NCBI RefSeq assembly: GCF_014196115.1
Contig: NZ_JACIDB010000002.1
Location: forward strand, 496,001 to 560,000
Reading direction: 5' to 3'
DNA from: Sphingomonas aquatilis
GTDB lineage: Bacteria > Pseudomonadota > Alphaproteobacteria > Sphingomonadales > Sphingomonadaceae
Length of the DNA stretch: 64,000 nucleotides
Shown: positions 21,825 through 30,580 of the stretch, piece by piece
How positions within the stretch are numbered: the first letter of the stretch is position 1
Layout of the letters: every line of letters starts with the position of its first letter
The notes under the pieces: generated by a model
Seen by the model: only the letters and a program-made list of their open reading frames with translations
What the model was told of the DNA's origin: nothing
The model's database searches: none
Translations under genes and position numbers: made by a program

Positions 21825-22430
21825 TCAGAAGCGCATGCCGACGCCGGCGACCAGCTGGTGGCGATCGACGTCGATATTGTAGCGGCCGACCGAATTGTCG
21901 GCCTTGCCGTAGTTCGAGTAGCGATATTCGCCCTTGATATAGGTGTTCGCGCCAATCTGATGCTCCAGGCCCGCACCGAGGCGGAAGCCGTCGAGATCGG
22001 TGTGGTCGCGCGTCTCTGTCGTGCCTTGCGTGTAGCGGGTGTCGACGCGGGCGTTGGTATAGCCGCCCTTGGCATATGCCAGTGTCGTCGGGTTGAGCGG
22101 CACGCCGACGCGCGCGCCGAGATAGACGTCGCGGCCCATGCCGACGCGGAAGCGATCGCCCTGGTTGATCAGATTGTCGGTGCGCGTGTCGGTGGTCGAT
22201 CCGGTCAGCTCGCCCTCGGCGCCGACGACGAGGTTGTTGAGCTGCACGTCATAGCCGACCGCGCCGCCGTAGACGAAGCCGTCGCTGGTATCGTGGCCGT
22301 CCTTCAGTGCGTCATAGCCGGCGACGCCTTCGATGCGCAGGCCGGTGAAGGGGGCGCCGGCGGTGGTCTGCGCGAACGCGGGGGCGGCGAGGGCGGTGGT
22401 GGCCACCGCGGCAAGAATCAGGTTACGCAT
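21825..22430 (-). CDS. outer-membrane beta-barrel porin-like protein
   Basis: 201-residue exported protein with a signal peptide (1-20, ending PAFA) and an eight-strand barrel of alternating hydrophobic residues. It ends in the classic C-terminal aromatic (VAGVGMRF), which the Bam machinery recognises. Repeated YxxGxAVGYD, AKGGYTNARV and KGEYRYSNYG strands match the OmpA-like/opacity barrel family seen in alphaproteobacteria (PF13505 type). Role: structural or small-solute outer membrane protein; no enzymatic residues seen. Divergent from the histidine phosphatase gene, with its own terminator. Confidence 0.85.
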   Translation of the reverse strand: MRNLILAAVATTALAAPAFAQTTAGAPFTGLRIEGVAGYDALKDGHDTSDGFVYGGAVGYDVQLNNLVVGAEGELTGSTTDTRTDNLINQGDRFRVGMGRDVYLGARVGVPLNPTTLAYAKGGYTNARVDTRYTQGTTETRDHTDLDGFRLGAGLEHQIGANTYIKGEYRYSNYGKADNSVGRYNIDVDRHQLVAGVGMRF

Positions 22431-22566
22431 AAGCTACTCCGTATGACGGGCGCCCCGAACGCTGGGGCGCGATGGGTCAATGGCCCAGACGGAACGGCGT
22501 TGCATGAACCTCAGCTAAACACGGAAAACCGTTGCTTTTGCGCCACAGCGATCCGAGACAGCGGGG

Positions 22567-23214
22567 ATGACGTCCACCATTGTGCCGGGCCGCAAGGGCC
22601 GCGACTTTATCGCGCGACATGGCGAAACCGTGTTCAATGCCGCCCGGCGGTTGCAGGGCGATGCACCGCATACGCCGCTGACCCGCGCGGGCTTTGCGCA
22701 GGCCGACGAGATGGGGCGGGCGCTGCGCGATACGCTGGGGGCGGCGCCCGCGCTGACCTTGTGGGCCTCGCCGACGGGCCGCGCGTTACAGACGCTGGCG
22801 GTGATCGCCGAACATCTGGAACTCGACTGGCATGGCGCGCATCACGACGCGCGGCTGGTGGAGATCGGCATGGGGCGCTGGGGCGGGCGCTATTATGCCG
22901 ATGTCGTGGGCGAAGTAGGGCCGGTGATCACGCCCGAAGGCCTGCTGCGTCCGGCGCCCGATGGCGAGCATTATGAGGCGATTGCGGCGCGCGTGACCGC
23001 ATGGCTGGAAGCGACCGCGGACGATCCCGGCGACCGGCTGGTGATCATGCACGGCATTTCCAGCCGGGTGCTCCGTGGTGTCATGACCGGCCTGCCCGAT
23101 CACCCCGAATGGCGCGCGCCGATCGCCGACGGTCTGCCGCAAGGATCGCTAGTGATGATCGAGCGGGGCGTGGAGACGATCGTCCATCGCGGCACGGGCC
23201 ACGCCCCCGCGTGA
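22567..23214 (+). CDS. histidine phosphatase family protein
   Basis: Phosphoglycerate-mutase-like phosphatase of 215 residues. The catalytic RHGE is at 17-20 (IARHGETVFNAA), with a second catalytic His in MHGISSRVLRGV and basic residues at ASPTGRALQTL. It dephosphorylates small phospho-metabolites; the substrate is not readable. The start at 22567 is the first ATG before the fold. Its TGA overlaps the GTG of the next gene (GTGA), suggesting coupling. Confidence 0.88.
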   Translation: MTSTIVPGRKGRDFIARHGETVFNAARRLQGDAPHTPLTRAGFAQADEMGRALRDTLGAAPALTLWASPTGRALQTLAVIAEHLELDWHGAHHDARLVEIGMGRWGGRYYADVVGEVGPVITPEGLLRPAPDGEHYEAIAARVTAWLEATADDPGDRLVIMHGISSRVLRGVMTGLPDHPEWRAPIADGLPQGSLVMIERGVETIVHRGTGHAPA

Positions 23215-23687
23215 GGCTGGGGGCGGTCCTGCTGCTGGCGATGGCGGTCGCGGGGCCCGCGGCGGCACGCGAGACGCTGGGCGTCTACAAGGGCTGGGGC
23301 GCGTTCCGTGATGCGGCGCCGCACCGCTGCTATGCCATCGCTCGTCCGGTGACGGCAGGTGGACGCAACGCGGGCTGGGCGAGCGTCGCGAACTGGCCGG
23401 ACCGCGGCCTCAGCGCCTCGCTCCACATCCGCCTGTCGCGGGAGCGCGACCGCTCCGCCCCCGTGACGCTGACCATCGGCGAGCGCCGGTTCGAACTCGC
23501 CGCGGGCGGCCTCGACGCCTGGGCGACCGATGCACCCAGCGACCGCGCGATCGTCGCCGCCCTGCGCTCCGGCCGCAGCATGAGCGTCGAGGCGGTGGGC
23601 GGCGGAGGGCGCCCCTTCGCCGACGTCTATCTGCTCGCCGGTGCCGCCACCGCCATCGATGCGGCGACCCTGGGCTGCGTCGGATAG
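23211..23687 (+). CDS. secreted hypothetical protein
   Basis: 158 residues, GTG start overlapping the preceding stop. A signal peptide (about 1-20, ending AAARE) leads into a mature domain starting [25 protein letters not shown]. Two cysteines (one near the start, one in the last residues, LGCVG) could form a disulfide. The layout recalls invasion-associated locus B-type periplasmic proteins, but the similarity is weak and I do not assign the family. Co-transcribed with the histidine phosphatase. Confidence 0.65.
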   Translation: MRLGAVLLLAMAVAGPAAARETLGVYKGWGAFRDAAPHRCYAIARPVTAGGRNAGWASVANWPDRGLSASLHIRLSRERDRSAPVTLTIGERRFELAAGGLDAWATDAPSDRAIVAALRSGRSMSVEAVGGGGRPFADVYLLAGAATAIDAATLGCVG

Positions 23688-23740
23688 CCCGTCCCGGCGG
23701 CGGGATGGAAATGGACGCGGTTTTCCGCTATATGCCCGCG

Positions 23741-24949
23741 ATGCTCGACAGCGTTGCGCCCCCCATGCCCATTCCGGGCCATATCGATCCTGTGCCCGTG
23801 CCGCGCGCGAAGACGCTGCGCGAGGATGGCCGGATCGACCTCATCGGCCTCGGCAAGGACGAACTCCGCCAGACGCTGCTCGACGCCGGCATGGAGCCGC
23901 GGCAGGCGAAGCTGCGCGCCAAGCAGATCTGGCACTGGCTGTACAATCGCGGCGCGACCGAGTTTTCGGCGATGACCGATATCGCCAAGGCGCAGCACCC
24001 GTGGTTGGAGCAGCGCTTCGTCATCGGCCGGCCGGAGGTGGTCGAGGCGCAGGTGTCGACCGACGGCACGCGCAAATGGCTGCTGCGCTCGCCCGACGGG
24101 CAGGATTACGAGGCGGTGTTCATCCCCGATGCCGATCGCGGGACGCTGTGCGTGTCGAGCCAGGTCGGCTGCACGCTCAACTGCCGTTTCTGCCATACCG
24201 GCACGATGCGCCTCGTCCGCAACCTGACCGCGGGCGAGATCGTGGGGCAGGTGATGCTGGCGCGCGATGCGCTGGGCGAATGGCCGAGCCAGCCCGAGGG
24301 GCGGATGCTCACCAACATCGTGATGATGGGGATGGGCGAGCCGCTGTATAACTTCGACAGCGTCCGCGATGCGTTGAAGCTGGTGATGGACGGCGACGGC
24401 CTAGCGCTGTCGAAGCGCCGCATCACGCTCAGCACCAGCGGTGTCGTGCCGATGATGGCGCGCGCGGGCGAAGAGATCGGCGTCAACCTCGCCGTGTCGC
24501 TGCATGCCGTCACCAAGGAAGTGCGCGACGAAATCGTGCCGCTCAACAAGAAATACGGCATCGAGGAGCTGCTGCAGGCGTGCGCCGACTATCCCGGCGC
24601 CAACAATGCGCGCCGCATCACGTTCGAATATGTGATGCTGAAGGATAAGAACGATTCGGATGCGGAGGCGCACGAGCTCGTCCGCCTTCTGCGCAAATAT
24701 AAGCTGCCCGCCAAGGTCAATCTGATCCCGTTCAATCCCTGGCCGGGCGCGCCGTACGATACGTCGACGCCGGAGCGGGTGCGCCGGTTCAGCGACATCA
24801 TCTTCGAAGCGGGCATCTCGGCGCCGGTGCGTACGCCGCGCGGCCGCGATATCGACGCCGCCTGCGGCCAGTTGAAGACCGCCGCGGAGAAGAAGAGCCG
24901 CGCGCAAATGGATCGCGAAGCCGAGGAAAAGATGGCGGCGCTCGGCTGA
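23741..24949 (+). CDS. rlmN: 23S rRNA (adenine-2503-C2)-methyltransferase, dual-specificity RlmN
   Basis: Radical SAM enzyme that methylates C2 of A2503 in 23S rRNA and A37 of some tRNAs. About 402 residues. The [4Fe-4S] triad CxxxCxxC is Cys144, Cys148 and Cys151 ([11 protein letters not shown]). Other signatures are [30 protein letters not shown] and LIPFNPWPG. The second catalytic Cys is near the end ([10 protein letters not shown]). The start is uncertain: ATGs at 23705, 23741 and 23765 are possible. I prefer 23741 since GCTATATG upstream looks like a -10 element, and no start has a good ribosome-binding site. Confidence 0.95.
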   Translation: MLDSVAPPMPIPGHIDPVPVPRAKTLREDGRIDLIGLGKDELRQTLLDAGMEPRQAKLRAKQIWHWLYNRGATEFSAMTDIAKAQHPWLEQRFVIGRPEVVEAQVSTDGTRKWLLRSPDGQDYEAVFIPDADRGTLCVSSQVGCTLNCRFCHTGTMRLVRNLTAGEIVGQVMLARDALGEWPSQPEGRMLTNIVMMGMGEPLYNFDSVRDALKLVMDGDGLALSKRRITLSTSGVVPMMARAGEEIGVNLAVSLHAVTKEVRDEIVPLNKKYGIEELLQACADYPGANNARRITFEYVMLKDKNDSDAEAHELVRLLRKYKLPAKVNLIPFNPWPGAPYDTSTPERVRRFSDIIFEAGISAPVRTPRGRDIDAACGQLKTAAEKKSRAQMDREAEEKMAALG

Positions 24950-25006
24950 GCCCCGGGCAACCCGTTGGCGTAGCGCGGGTTATGACCCGGGCAACGTCAC
25001 GATGGG

Positions 25007-25465
25007 ATGTCCTTCATGCTACGCTCTTTCCTGATCGGCCTCGTCGCGGGCCAGCGCGGCATGACGCCGCTGGCGGTGGTCGCGGGTGCGGCACGGCAGG
25101 GGACGCTGTCGGCCGGGGCGCCGGGCGCTCGCCTGTTGGCGCATCCGGTCGTCGCCGGCGGCGCGGTTGCAATGGCGGCGGCGGAGATGGCGGGGGACAA
25201 GATGGCGACCGCCCCCGATCGCACCATCCCGCCGGGCCTGATCGCCCGCGCGATGAGCGCCGGATTCGCTGGCGCAGCGCTCGCGGAGCGGCGGCGCATG
25301 ACGGGTGCGCTCGTTGCCGCCACGACCGCGGTGGCCGCGGCCTATGCGGGTCTCGCGCTGCGGCGCTATGGCATGCGGCGCTGGGGGCAGACTGCGACCG
25401 GCTTCGTCGAGGATGCCGCCGTGCTGGCCGGCGGGATCGCTATCGCACGTCTGCCGGCGCGCTAA
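25007..25465 (+). CDS. hydrophobic membrane protein, DUF4126-like
   Basis: 152 residues with about four hydrophobic helices. The N-terminus FLIGLVAGQRGMTPLAVVAGAARQG resembles the DUF4126 family, found as small integral membrane proteins of unknown function. Glycine- and alanine-rich helices follow, with a basic loop YGMRRWGQ. The start could be 25007 or 25016. A GC-rich imperfect hairpin fills the 57 bp between rlmN and this gene. Family assignment is tentative. Confidence 0.6.
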   Translation: MSFMLRSFLIGLVAGQRGMTPLAVVAGAARQGTLSAGAPGARLLAHPVVAGGAVAMAAAEMAGDKMATAPDRTIPPGLIARAMSAGFAGAALAERRRMTGALVAATTAVAAAYAGLALRRYGMRRWGQTATGFVEDAAVLAGGIAIARLPAR

Positions 25466-25533
25466 ACCCTTTTCATCGACCGAGCGGCCGGCCCATTGCG
25501 GCCGTCATCGCCGCGCGCTAGGCGCGGCCTTCG

Positions 25534-26307
25534 ATGCGGTCCTATCAGCCATCGTCGGACCGTCGTCGAGCGCTGTCGCTGGCGCTGACCATTGCCGCGC
25601 ACCTGCTGCTCGTCTGGCTGCTGATCCATCTGGCGCCCGTGTTCGACGTGCAGAAGGAGCCGGGCCGATCGCTCACCGTCAACATGTTGCCGATTGGGGA
25701 TAATCAGTCGACCGCGACGAAGAGCGCCAAGGCGCCTGCGCGCGCTGCGCAGGCGAGCCGCCGCACCGCGCCCGAACCGCCCGCCGCACCCCGGACACCC
25801 GCCGATGACACGCCGGTCCCACCCCCGGTCGAGACGCCGTTCCCCGGCTATCTGGTGCTCAGCCGGAACGATTTCCGCGCGTCCGACGTCGGCAAGATGC
25901 CCTCGACCCGATCGGGCGGCAGCGCGGGCAAACAGCTGGCCGCGGCGGACGGACAGGGTGACGGCGATGCGGGCGAGACGAGCGCGTCGGCGGGCATCGG
26001 CCCGGGTGGCCAGCGGCTCTACGCCGCCGAATGGTATGTGCGGCCCAGCGCATCGCAGACCGGCCCGTACATGCCGCGCGAGCTGCCGGCGGGGTCGTGG
26101 GGCGAGATCGCGTGCAAGACCGCGCCCAATTACCGTGTCGAGGACTGCGTTCAACTCGGCGATTCGCGCCCCGGCCTGGGGCTGGCCCGCGCGCTGCGGG
26201 AGGCGGCGTGGCAGTTCAAGGTGCGCCCGCCGCGGATCAACGGCAAGCCCCAGATCGGCGCGTGGGTGCGCATCCACTATGACATCGTCGACCGCGATCC
26301 CGGCTGA
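25534..26307 (+). CDS. TonB-like single-pass envelope protein
   Basis: 257 residues. One N-terminal membrane helix (about 14-34, LSLALTIAAHLLLVWLLIHLAP) is followed by a Pro/Ala-rich periplasmic linker (about 60-105) and a globular C-terminal domain (about 165-255). The plan is that of TonB-type energy transducers. The linker lacks the EPxPxP/KPxPKP repeats, and no ExbB/ExbD genes are nearby, so energy coupling is not shown. The C-terminal end (WQFKVRPPRINGKPQIGAWVRIHYDIV) is strand-rich like TonB C-domains. Convergent with pheA, with overlapping ends. Confidence 0.62.
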   Translation: MRSYQPSSDRRRALSLALTIAAHLLLVWLLIHLAPVFDVQKEPGRSLTVNMLPIGDNQSTATKSAKAPARAAQASRRTAPEPPAAPRTPADDTPVPPPVETPFPGYLVLSRNDFRASDVGKMPSTRSGGSAGKQLAAADGQGDGDAGETSASAGIGPGGQRLYAAEWYVRPSASQTGPYMPRELPAGSWGEIACKTAPNYRVEDCVQLGDSRPGLGLARALREAAWQFKVRPPRINGKPQIGAWVRIHYDIVDRDPG

Positions 26308-27198
26308 TCAGCCCCGCGCGCGCGCTCGTCGATACGTGCCGAGCACGCGCACCCATTTGGAATGGAAGCCCAGTTCCTCCAGCGCGCGATCGACCGCGGG
26401 GTCGCCCGGCTTGCCTTCGATATCGCAGAAGAATTCGGTCGCCACGAACTGGCCGCCGCGCTGATAGCTTTCCAGCTTGGTCATGTTGACGCCGTTGGTC
26501 GCGAAGCCGCCCATCGCCTTGTAGAGCGCGGCGGGGATATTCTTAACCTCGAAGATCAGCGTCGTCATCCACGGGCCCTCGCCGACCGGCGGCTTGCCGC
26601 CCCGCGCCAGCACGACGAAGCGCGTCGTATTATGTTCGGCATCGGCGATATCGACGCCCAGCAGGTTGAGGCCATAGATCGCCGCCGCGCCCGGCGGGGC
26701 AAGCGCCGCGATCGCCGGATCGCCCAGCTCGGCCACGTAGGCGGCGGCACCAGCGGTGTCGGGATAGGCGGCCTGCGCGATGCCGTGCGCCTTCAGCCAG
26801 TGACGGCACTGTCCCAGCGCCTGCGGGTGGCTCATCGCCTCGCGCACCTGCTCGCGCGTGCCCGGTCCCATCAGGGCGTGGCGGATCGACAGGAAATGTT
26901 CGCCGGTGATGACCAGCCCCGACTCCGGCAGCAGGAAATGCATGTCGGCGACACGGCCGTGCAGCGAGTTTTCGATCGGGATTACCGCGCAATCGGCACG
27001 CCCGTCGCGGACCGCGTCGATCGCATCTTCGAAGCTGAAACAGGGCAACGGCAGGCCGCCGGGAAAGGTTTCGGTGACGGCGACATGGCTGTTCGCGCCC
27101 GGCGCGCCCTGAAAGGCGACGGCGCGTTCCGGCTCGGCGGCGGCGGCGGCGGTCATCGCGGCGACGATCGGGCGGGCGGGGGCGGCATAGGTCTCCAT
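26308..27198 (-). CDS. pheA: prephenate dehydratase
   Basis: Converts prephenate to phenylpyruvate in phenylalanine synthesis. 296 residues, monofunctional (no chorismate mutase domain). The N-terminal dehydratase domain has FQGAPGANSHVA and IPIENSLHGRVAD, and the catalytic threonine region NTTRFVVLA. A C-terminal ACT domain (about 205-285) has TTLIFEVKNIPAALYKAMGGFATNGVNMTKLESYQ, so feedback by phenylalanine is expected. Usual ESRP is ESYQ here, as in other alphaproteobacteria. Divergent from cytochrome c with 114 bp between. Confidence 0.94.
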   Translation of the reverse strand: METYAAPARPIVAAMTAAAAAEPERAVAFQGAPGANSHVAVTETFPGGLPLPCFSFEDAIDAVRDGRADCAVIPIENSLHGRVADMHFLLPESGLVITGEHFLSIRHALMGPGTREQVREAMSHPQALGQCRHWLKAHGIAQAAYPDTAGAAAYVAELGDPAIAALAPPGAAAIYGLNLLGVDIADAEHNTTRFVVLARGGKPPVGEGPWMTTLIFEVKNIPAALYKAMGGFATNGVNMTKLESYQRGGQFVATEFFCDIEGKPGDPAVDRALEELGFHSKWVRVLGTYRRARARG

Positions 27199-27312
27199 GG
27201 GGCCGCGGGCCTAGTGGCGTGGGGGCTGACCGGCAAGCGATGCTTGCGGACGGCCCGCGGCTTTCCTATGGGTTCGCTGCGCAAAGTATAAAACAGGGGC
27301 AGCGTTAGGCAG

Positions 27313-28017
27313 ATGGATAACCGCACCAATACGATCGCCGGGTGGACGCTGGCAGCCTGCGGGCTCGCGCTCGGTCTGTCGATCGTCGGCGGCATGGCCT
27401 TCCACAGCGAGCGCCCCGAAAAGATGGGCTATGCGATCGAGGGCGTCGAGGAAGCCGGTGGCGGCGGCGAGGCCGCTGCGGTGCCGATCGCGACGCTGCT
27501 GCCGACCGCCGACGTCGCCAAGGGCGCCGAAGTGTTCAAGAAGTGCGCCGCCTGCCACACCGTCAACCAGGGCGGGGCGAACGGCATCGGCCCGAACCTG
27601 TACGGGACGCTCGGCGAACCGATCGGCCAGGGCAAGGGCGGCTTCGCCTTCTCCGACGCGCTGAAGGGCGTCGGCGGCAATTGGGACTTCGACAAGATGA
27701 ACGCGTGGCTGACCAGCCCGCGCAAGTTCGCGCCAGGCACGAAGATGACCTTCGCCGGCCTCGGCAATGCGCAGGATCGCGCCAACGTCATCGCCTATCT
27801 GAACAGCCAGGGTTCGAACCTGCCGCTGCCGGCGGCACCGGCCGCGGGCGCTGCGCCGGCGAAGGAAGGCGCGGAAAAGCCTGCGACCAACGCCGCCAAG
27901 GATTCGATCACCAACACCGACGCCGCGAACAACCTCGGCAACACCGGCACGCCCGCGTCGGGCGCTCCGTCGGTCGATCCCAACGCCGCCAAGGAAGGCG
28001 CGAAGGCGGGGAAGTAG
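27313..28017 (+). CDS. membrane-anchored c-type cytochrome
   Basis: Electron carrier of 234 residues, anchored by one N-terminal helix (about 10-29). The haem motif CAACH is at 78-82, and the axial Met145 in GTKMTFAGL follows the P-x-GTKM pattern of class I cytochromes. It resembles CycM-type cytochrome c that links the bc1 complex to terminal oxidases. A long Ala/Pro/Lys/Asn-rich tail (about 170-234) is extra and probably disordered. Promoter likely in the AT-rich stretch TATAAAACAG before 27300. Confidence 0.93.
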   Translation: MDNRTNTIAGWTLAACGLALGLSIVGGMAFHSERPEKMGYAIEGVEEAGGGGEAAAVPIATLLPTADVAKGAEVFKKCAACHTVNQGGANGIGPNLYGTLGEPIGQGKGGFAFSDALKGVGGNWDFDKMNAWLTSPRKFAPGTKMTFAGLGNAQDRANVIAYLNSQGSNLPLPAAPAAGAAPAKEGAEKPATNAAKDSITNTDAANNLGNTGTPASGAPSVDPNAAKEGAKAGK

Positions 28018-28073
28018 AATAATCGTCCCTCCGGGGAGGGAAGCGCCGGAGCGGGCGACAGTTGCCCATTACC

Positions 28074-28173
28074 CGTCACCCCGGCCTTGAGCCGGGGTCC
28101 CGCTTCGCCTTCAGCAGCAATGCAGGCTTACGTGACGTCGAAAGCGGGACCCCGGGTCAAGCCCGGGGTGACG
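28074..28173. repeat. family D palindromic repeat, copy 3
   Basis: 100 bp with ends CGTCACCCCGG and its reverse complement, and inner arms GAGCCGGGGTCCCGC and GCGGGACCCCGGG. It lies between the converging 3' ends of the cytochrome c and LOG-family genes, so both mRNAs could end in it. Confidence 0.85.
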
Positions 28174-28228
28174 GTACGTTTCGAAAGGTCGAGCGAAACG
28201 GGTACTCCGTCAGAGGGCGAGCCCGCGC

Positions 28229-29104
28229 TCAGCCCTCCTGCTTCGCCTGTTCTTCGTAGAACGCCCGCACGACGTCCCAGGCCTCTTCGGCGGTTTCGAC
28301 ATAGGTGAAGATGCCGAGATCGCGCTGGCTGACGACGCCTTCATCGACCAGCGCCTGGAAGTTCACCACCTTTTCCCAGAATTCGCGGCCGAACAGCAGC
28401 ACGGGGATCGGCTTGATCTTGCCGGTCTGGATCAGCGTCAGCAGTTCGAACAGTTCGTCGAACGTGCCGAACCCGCCGGGGAAGGCGGCCAGCGCGCGGG
28501 CGCGGAGCAGGAAGTGCATCTTGCGCAGCGCGAAATAGTGGAACTGGAAGCTCAGCGACGGCGTGACATAGGGGTTGGGCGCCTGTTCGTGCGGCAGGAC
28601 GATGTTGAGGCCGATCGATTCGGCGCCGACATCGGTCGCGCCGCGGTTGGCCGCTTCCATGATCGACGGGCCGCCCCCGGAGCAGACGACGAACTGGCGC
28701 ATCCCCTTCTGGTCGCGCGGCACGCGGCTGGCGATCTGCGCGAGTTCGCGTGCGACCTCGTAATAGCGGCTCTTGTCGACCAGCCGCTGCGCGATCGCGC
28801 GGCTGGTGTCGTCGGTGGCGAGCTCCAGCATCGCCTGCGCCTTGGCAGGCTCCGGAATGCGCGCCGAGCCGTACATGACGAAGGTGGAGGCAATCTTTGC
28901 CTCTTCCAGCAGCAGTTCGGGCTTCAGCAATTCGAGCTGGAAGCGGACGGGGCGCAGATCCTCGCGCAGCAGGAAGTCCATGTCCTGGAAGGCGAGCTTG
29001 TAGGCGGGGTGCTCGGTCTGCGGCGTCGAGATCGCCTGTTGGGCGGAGGCGGCATCCTGGCTGGCGCGGGGGAAGACCCGCTCGGGTACGCGTGTATCGG
29101 TCAT
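28229..29104 (-). CDS. LOG-family (TIGR00730-type) Rossmann-fold protein
   Basis: 291 residues. The family includes cytokinin-activating phosphoribohydrolases (LOG) that split nucleoside 5'-monophosphates into base and ribose phosphate. The hallmark PGGFGTFDELFE and the upstream nucleotide-binding VVCSGGGPSIMEAANRGA are intact. A long N-terminal extension precedes the Rossmann core. The start at 29104 (MTDTRVPERVF) is chosen over a TTG/ATG upstream. Substrate uncertain; nucleotide hydrolysis inferred from family. Confidence 0.86.
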   Translation of the reverse strand: MTDTRVPERVFPRASQDAASAQQAISTPQTEHPAYKLAFQDMDFLLREDLRPVRFQLELLKPELLLEEAKIASTFVMYGSARIPEPAKAQAMLELATDDTSRAIAQRLVDKSRYYEVARELAQIASRVPRDQKGMRQFVVCSGGGPSIMEAANRGATDVGAESIGLNIVLPHEQAPNPYVTPSLSFQFHYFALRKMHFLLRARALAAFPGGFGTFDELFELLTLIQTGKIKPIPVLLFGREFWEKVVNFQALVDEGVVSQRDLGIFTYVETAEEAWDVVRAFYEEQAKQEG

Positions 29105-29143
29105 CCGAGGGAAGTAGAGCAAAGCTTCCGCCCGCTCAACGGC

Positions 29144-29809
29144 CTATCGGCACAGGCCGGCATGATCGTCTTCCAGGTGCAGATGGTTTCGATGCGCGGC
29201 ATTATACGCCGGCGACAGGACCGTGCCGAACCGCCGGCACGCCGAGGCGTGGATCGTCGTCAGGAAGCGTTGCACCGCCGGGTCCGGTGAGGTCCAGTCG
29301 TTCAGGATCGAGACGCGCCGCCCGTCCTTCAGCGTGACGCCGCCGATATCGATCGCGTTGGCGATCGCGTGGCCGGAGCGGCGATTGCCGTGCGCCGCGC
29401 CGACGACGTTGCGGCAGGCATAGCTGCCCATGCTCTGCACGCTCGCGAGTTCGCTGCCCAGGATCTGGTAAGCGGCGGGAGCCACCGCATTGCGTACCCA
29501 GGCTGAAAAGGCGCGTGCCTCGCCGCAGCGGACCGCGCCAAGGCCGGGGACGGGCACGCCGATCTCGACCAGCTGCACTGCGCCCGACAGGCCGCAGCCG
29601 TTGCCGTAATCCTTGTCCGGCAGCACGCGATAGGCGACGTTCATGGCGCGCAGGTCGGCGAGGCATTGTGCGGTCTCGCGAATCGACGGGGTCACGATCG
29701 ACGCGCGGGGTGCGCGCGCCGGGGCGGGCGCGGGCCGCTCGCGGCTGCCGCACCCGGCCAGCGCGAGCAAGGCGGCCGCCGTCGAAACCCTGTTTACCGC
29801 AATACGCAC
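29144..29809 (-). CDS. extensin-like lipoprotein
   Basis: 221-residue lipoprotein (LAGC lipobox, Cys20) with a C-terminal extensin-like domain (about 45-221). The domain carries a conserved Cys pattern (AQCL, YGNGCGL, AVRCGE, YACRN, ACRRF, AGLCR) and the probable metal or catalytic segment SGHAIANAIDIGGV and HRNHLHLED. The His/Asp layout is reminiscent of D-Ala-D-Ala carboxypeptidases of the peptidase M15 clan, so a wall-peptide hydrolase is possible but unproven. Co-directional with the LOG-family gene, 39 bp apart. Confidence 0.82.
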   Translation of the reverse strand: MRIAVNRVSTAAALLALAGCGSRERPAPAPARAPRASIVTPSIRETAQCLADLRAMNVAYRVLPDKDYGNGCGLSGAVQLVEIGVPVPGLGAVRCGEARAFSAWVRNAVAPAAYQILGSELASVQSMGSYACRNVVGAAHGNRRSGHAIANAIDIGGVTLKDGRRVSILNDWTSPDPAVQRFLTTIHASACRRFGTVLSPAYNAAHRNHLHLEDDHAGLCR

Positions 29810-29811
29810 AA

Positions 29812-29837
29812 GCCCCCCCCGTCCCAGCTGGGGGGGC
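29812..29837. other. GC-only hairpin at the DUF4328 3' end
   Basis: GCCCCCCCC pairs with GGGGGGGC across a 9-nt loop, overlapping the extensin lipoprotein's upstream region and just after the DUF4328 stop. There is no T-run. It could be a pause or mRNA-stability hairpin. Confidence 0.35.
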
Positions 29838-29870
29838 GTTCGGCGATCGGCACGCTCGGCGATAGGGGCG

Positions 29871-30494
29871 TTACGACAACCGGTGCCGCTGGAGCGACGA
29901 CAGCTCGGTCATCAGCTTTACCAACAGGATCGCGAGCGGGACGTCGATGGCGAGGCCGAGCACATACAGCCAATTGGCTTCGATCGCGGTGGCGACGTCC
30001 TTCGCCGCCATCGTCGCGCGGAAGGTCACCTGGCCGAACACGTTGGTCGCGAGCCACAGGCCCCACCAGACGCGCATCCAATAGGGCGTAGTTACCGCCT
30101 GCGGATCGTCGGGTGACACGGTCGCCGCCCAGCTCTCGCGCACGCCGATGAACGGCTTCCACAGCGTCGCGATCGGCACGAAGAACCAGCCAACGTTCCA
30201 GCCGGGCGAAATGGTCATGGTCTCGCTCCACTGATGCGCGTTGCGGTTGACCAGGAAAATCCAGCGCAGGACGGCAACACCGCTGAGGAGAAACATCAGC
30301 ATGAACAGGCCGCCGGTCACCGCCGCAATATCGTCGGACAGTGCGATGGCGGCATGATCGCGCATCGCGCCACCGAGCCCGCCGAGGACGTTGATCTGCC
30401 ACAGGCTGGCCAGCGCGATGGCGATATCGCTGGCCAGCCAAAGCCAGACGAGGATGGTGGCGCGGCGCGCGGGGCGTGTAGGGTCGGTCGTCAT
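29871..30494 (-). CDS. DUF4328-type integral membrane protein, copy 1
   Basis: 207 residues with about four membrane segments: ILVWLWLASDIAIALASLW, GGLFMLMFLLSGVAVLRWIFLV, WWGLWLATNVFGQV and LYVLGLAIDVPLAILLV. The signature SPGWNVGWFFVPIATLWKPFIGVRESW matches the DUF4328 motif. Function unknown. The start at 30494 is the ATG before TDPTRPARRA. A paralogue lies 86 bp upstream on the same strand. Confidence 0.75.
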   Translation of the reverse strand: MTTDPTRPARRATILVWLWLASDIAIALASLWQINVLGGLGGAMRDHAAIALSDDIAAVTGGLFMLMFLLSGVAVLRWIFLVNRNAHQWSETMTISPGWNVGWFFVPIATLWKPFIGVRESWAATVSPDDPQAVTTPYWMRVWWGLWLATNVFGQVTFRATMAAKDVATAIEANWLYVLGLAIDVPLAILLVKLMTELSSLQRHRLS

Positions 30495-30580
30495 GACGGC
30501 TCCTATCGGCAATGTGTCCGATTCGAACATTCCCCGATCGAGGGTGCCCTGTCGAGGGGCTTTCCTGCCGATGGCCGGGA

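Noticed and set aside
27810..27830. GGTTCGAAC, similar to a tRNA T-loop
   Set aside because: It lies inside the cytochrome c coding sequence and lacks an acceptor stem and anticodon arm.
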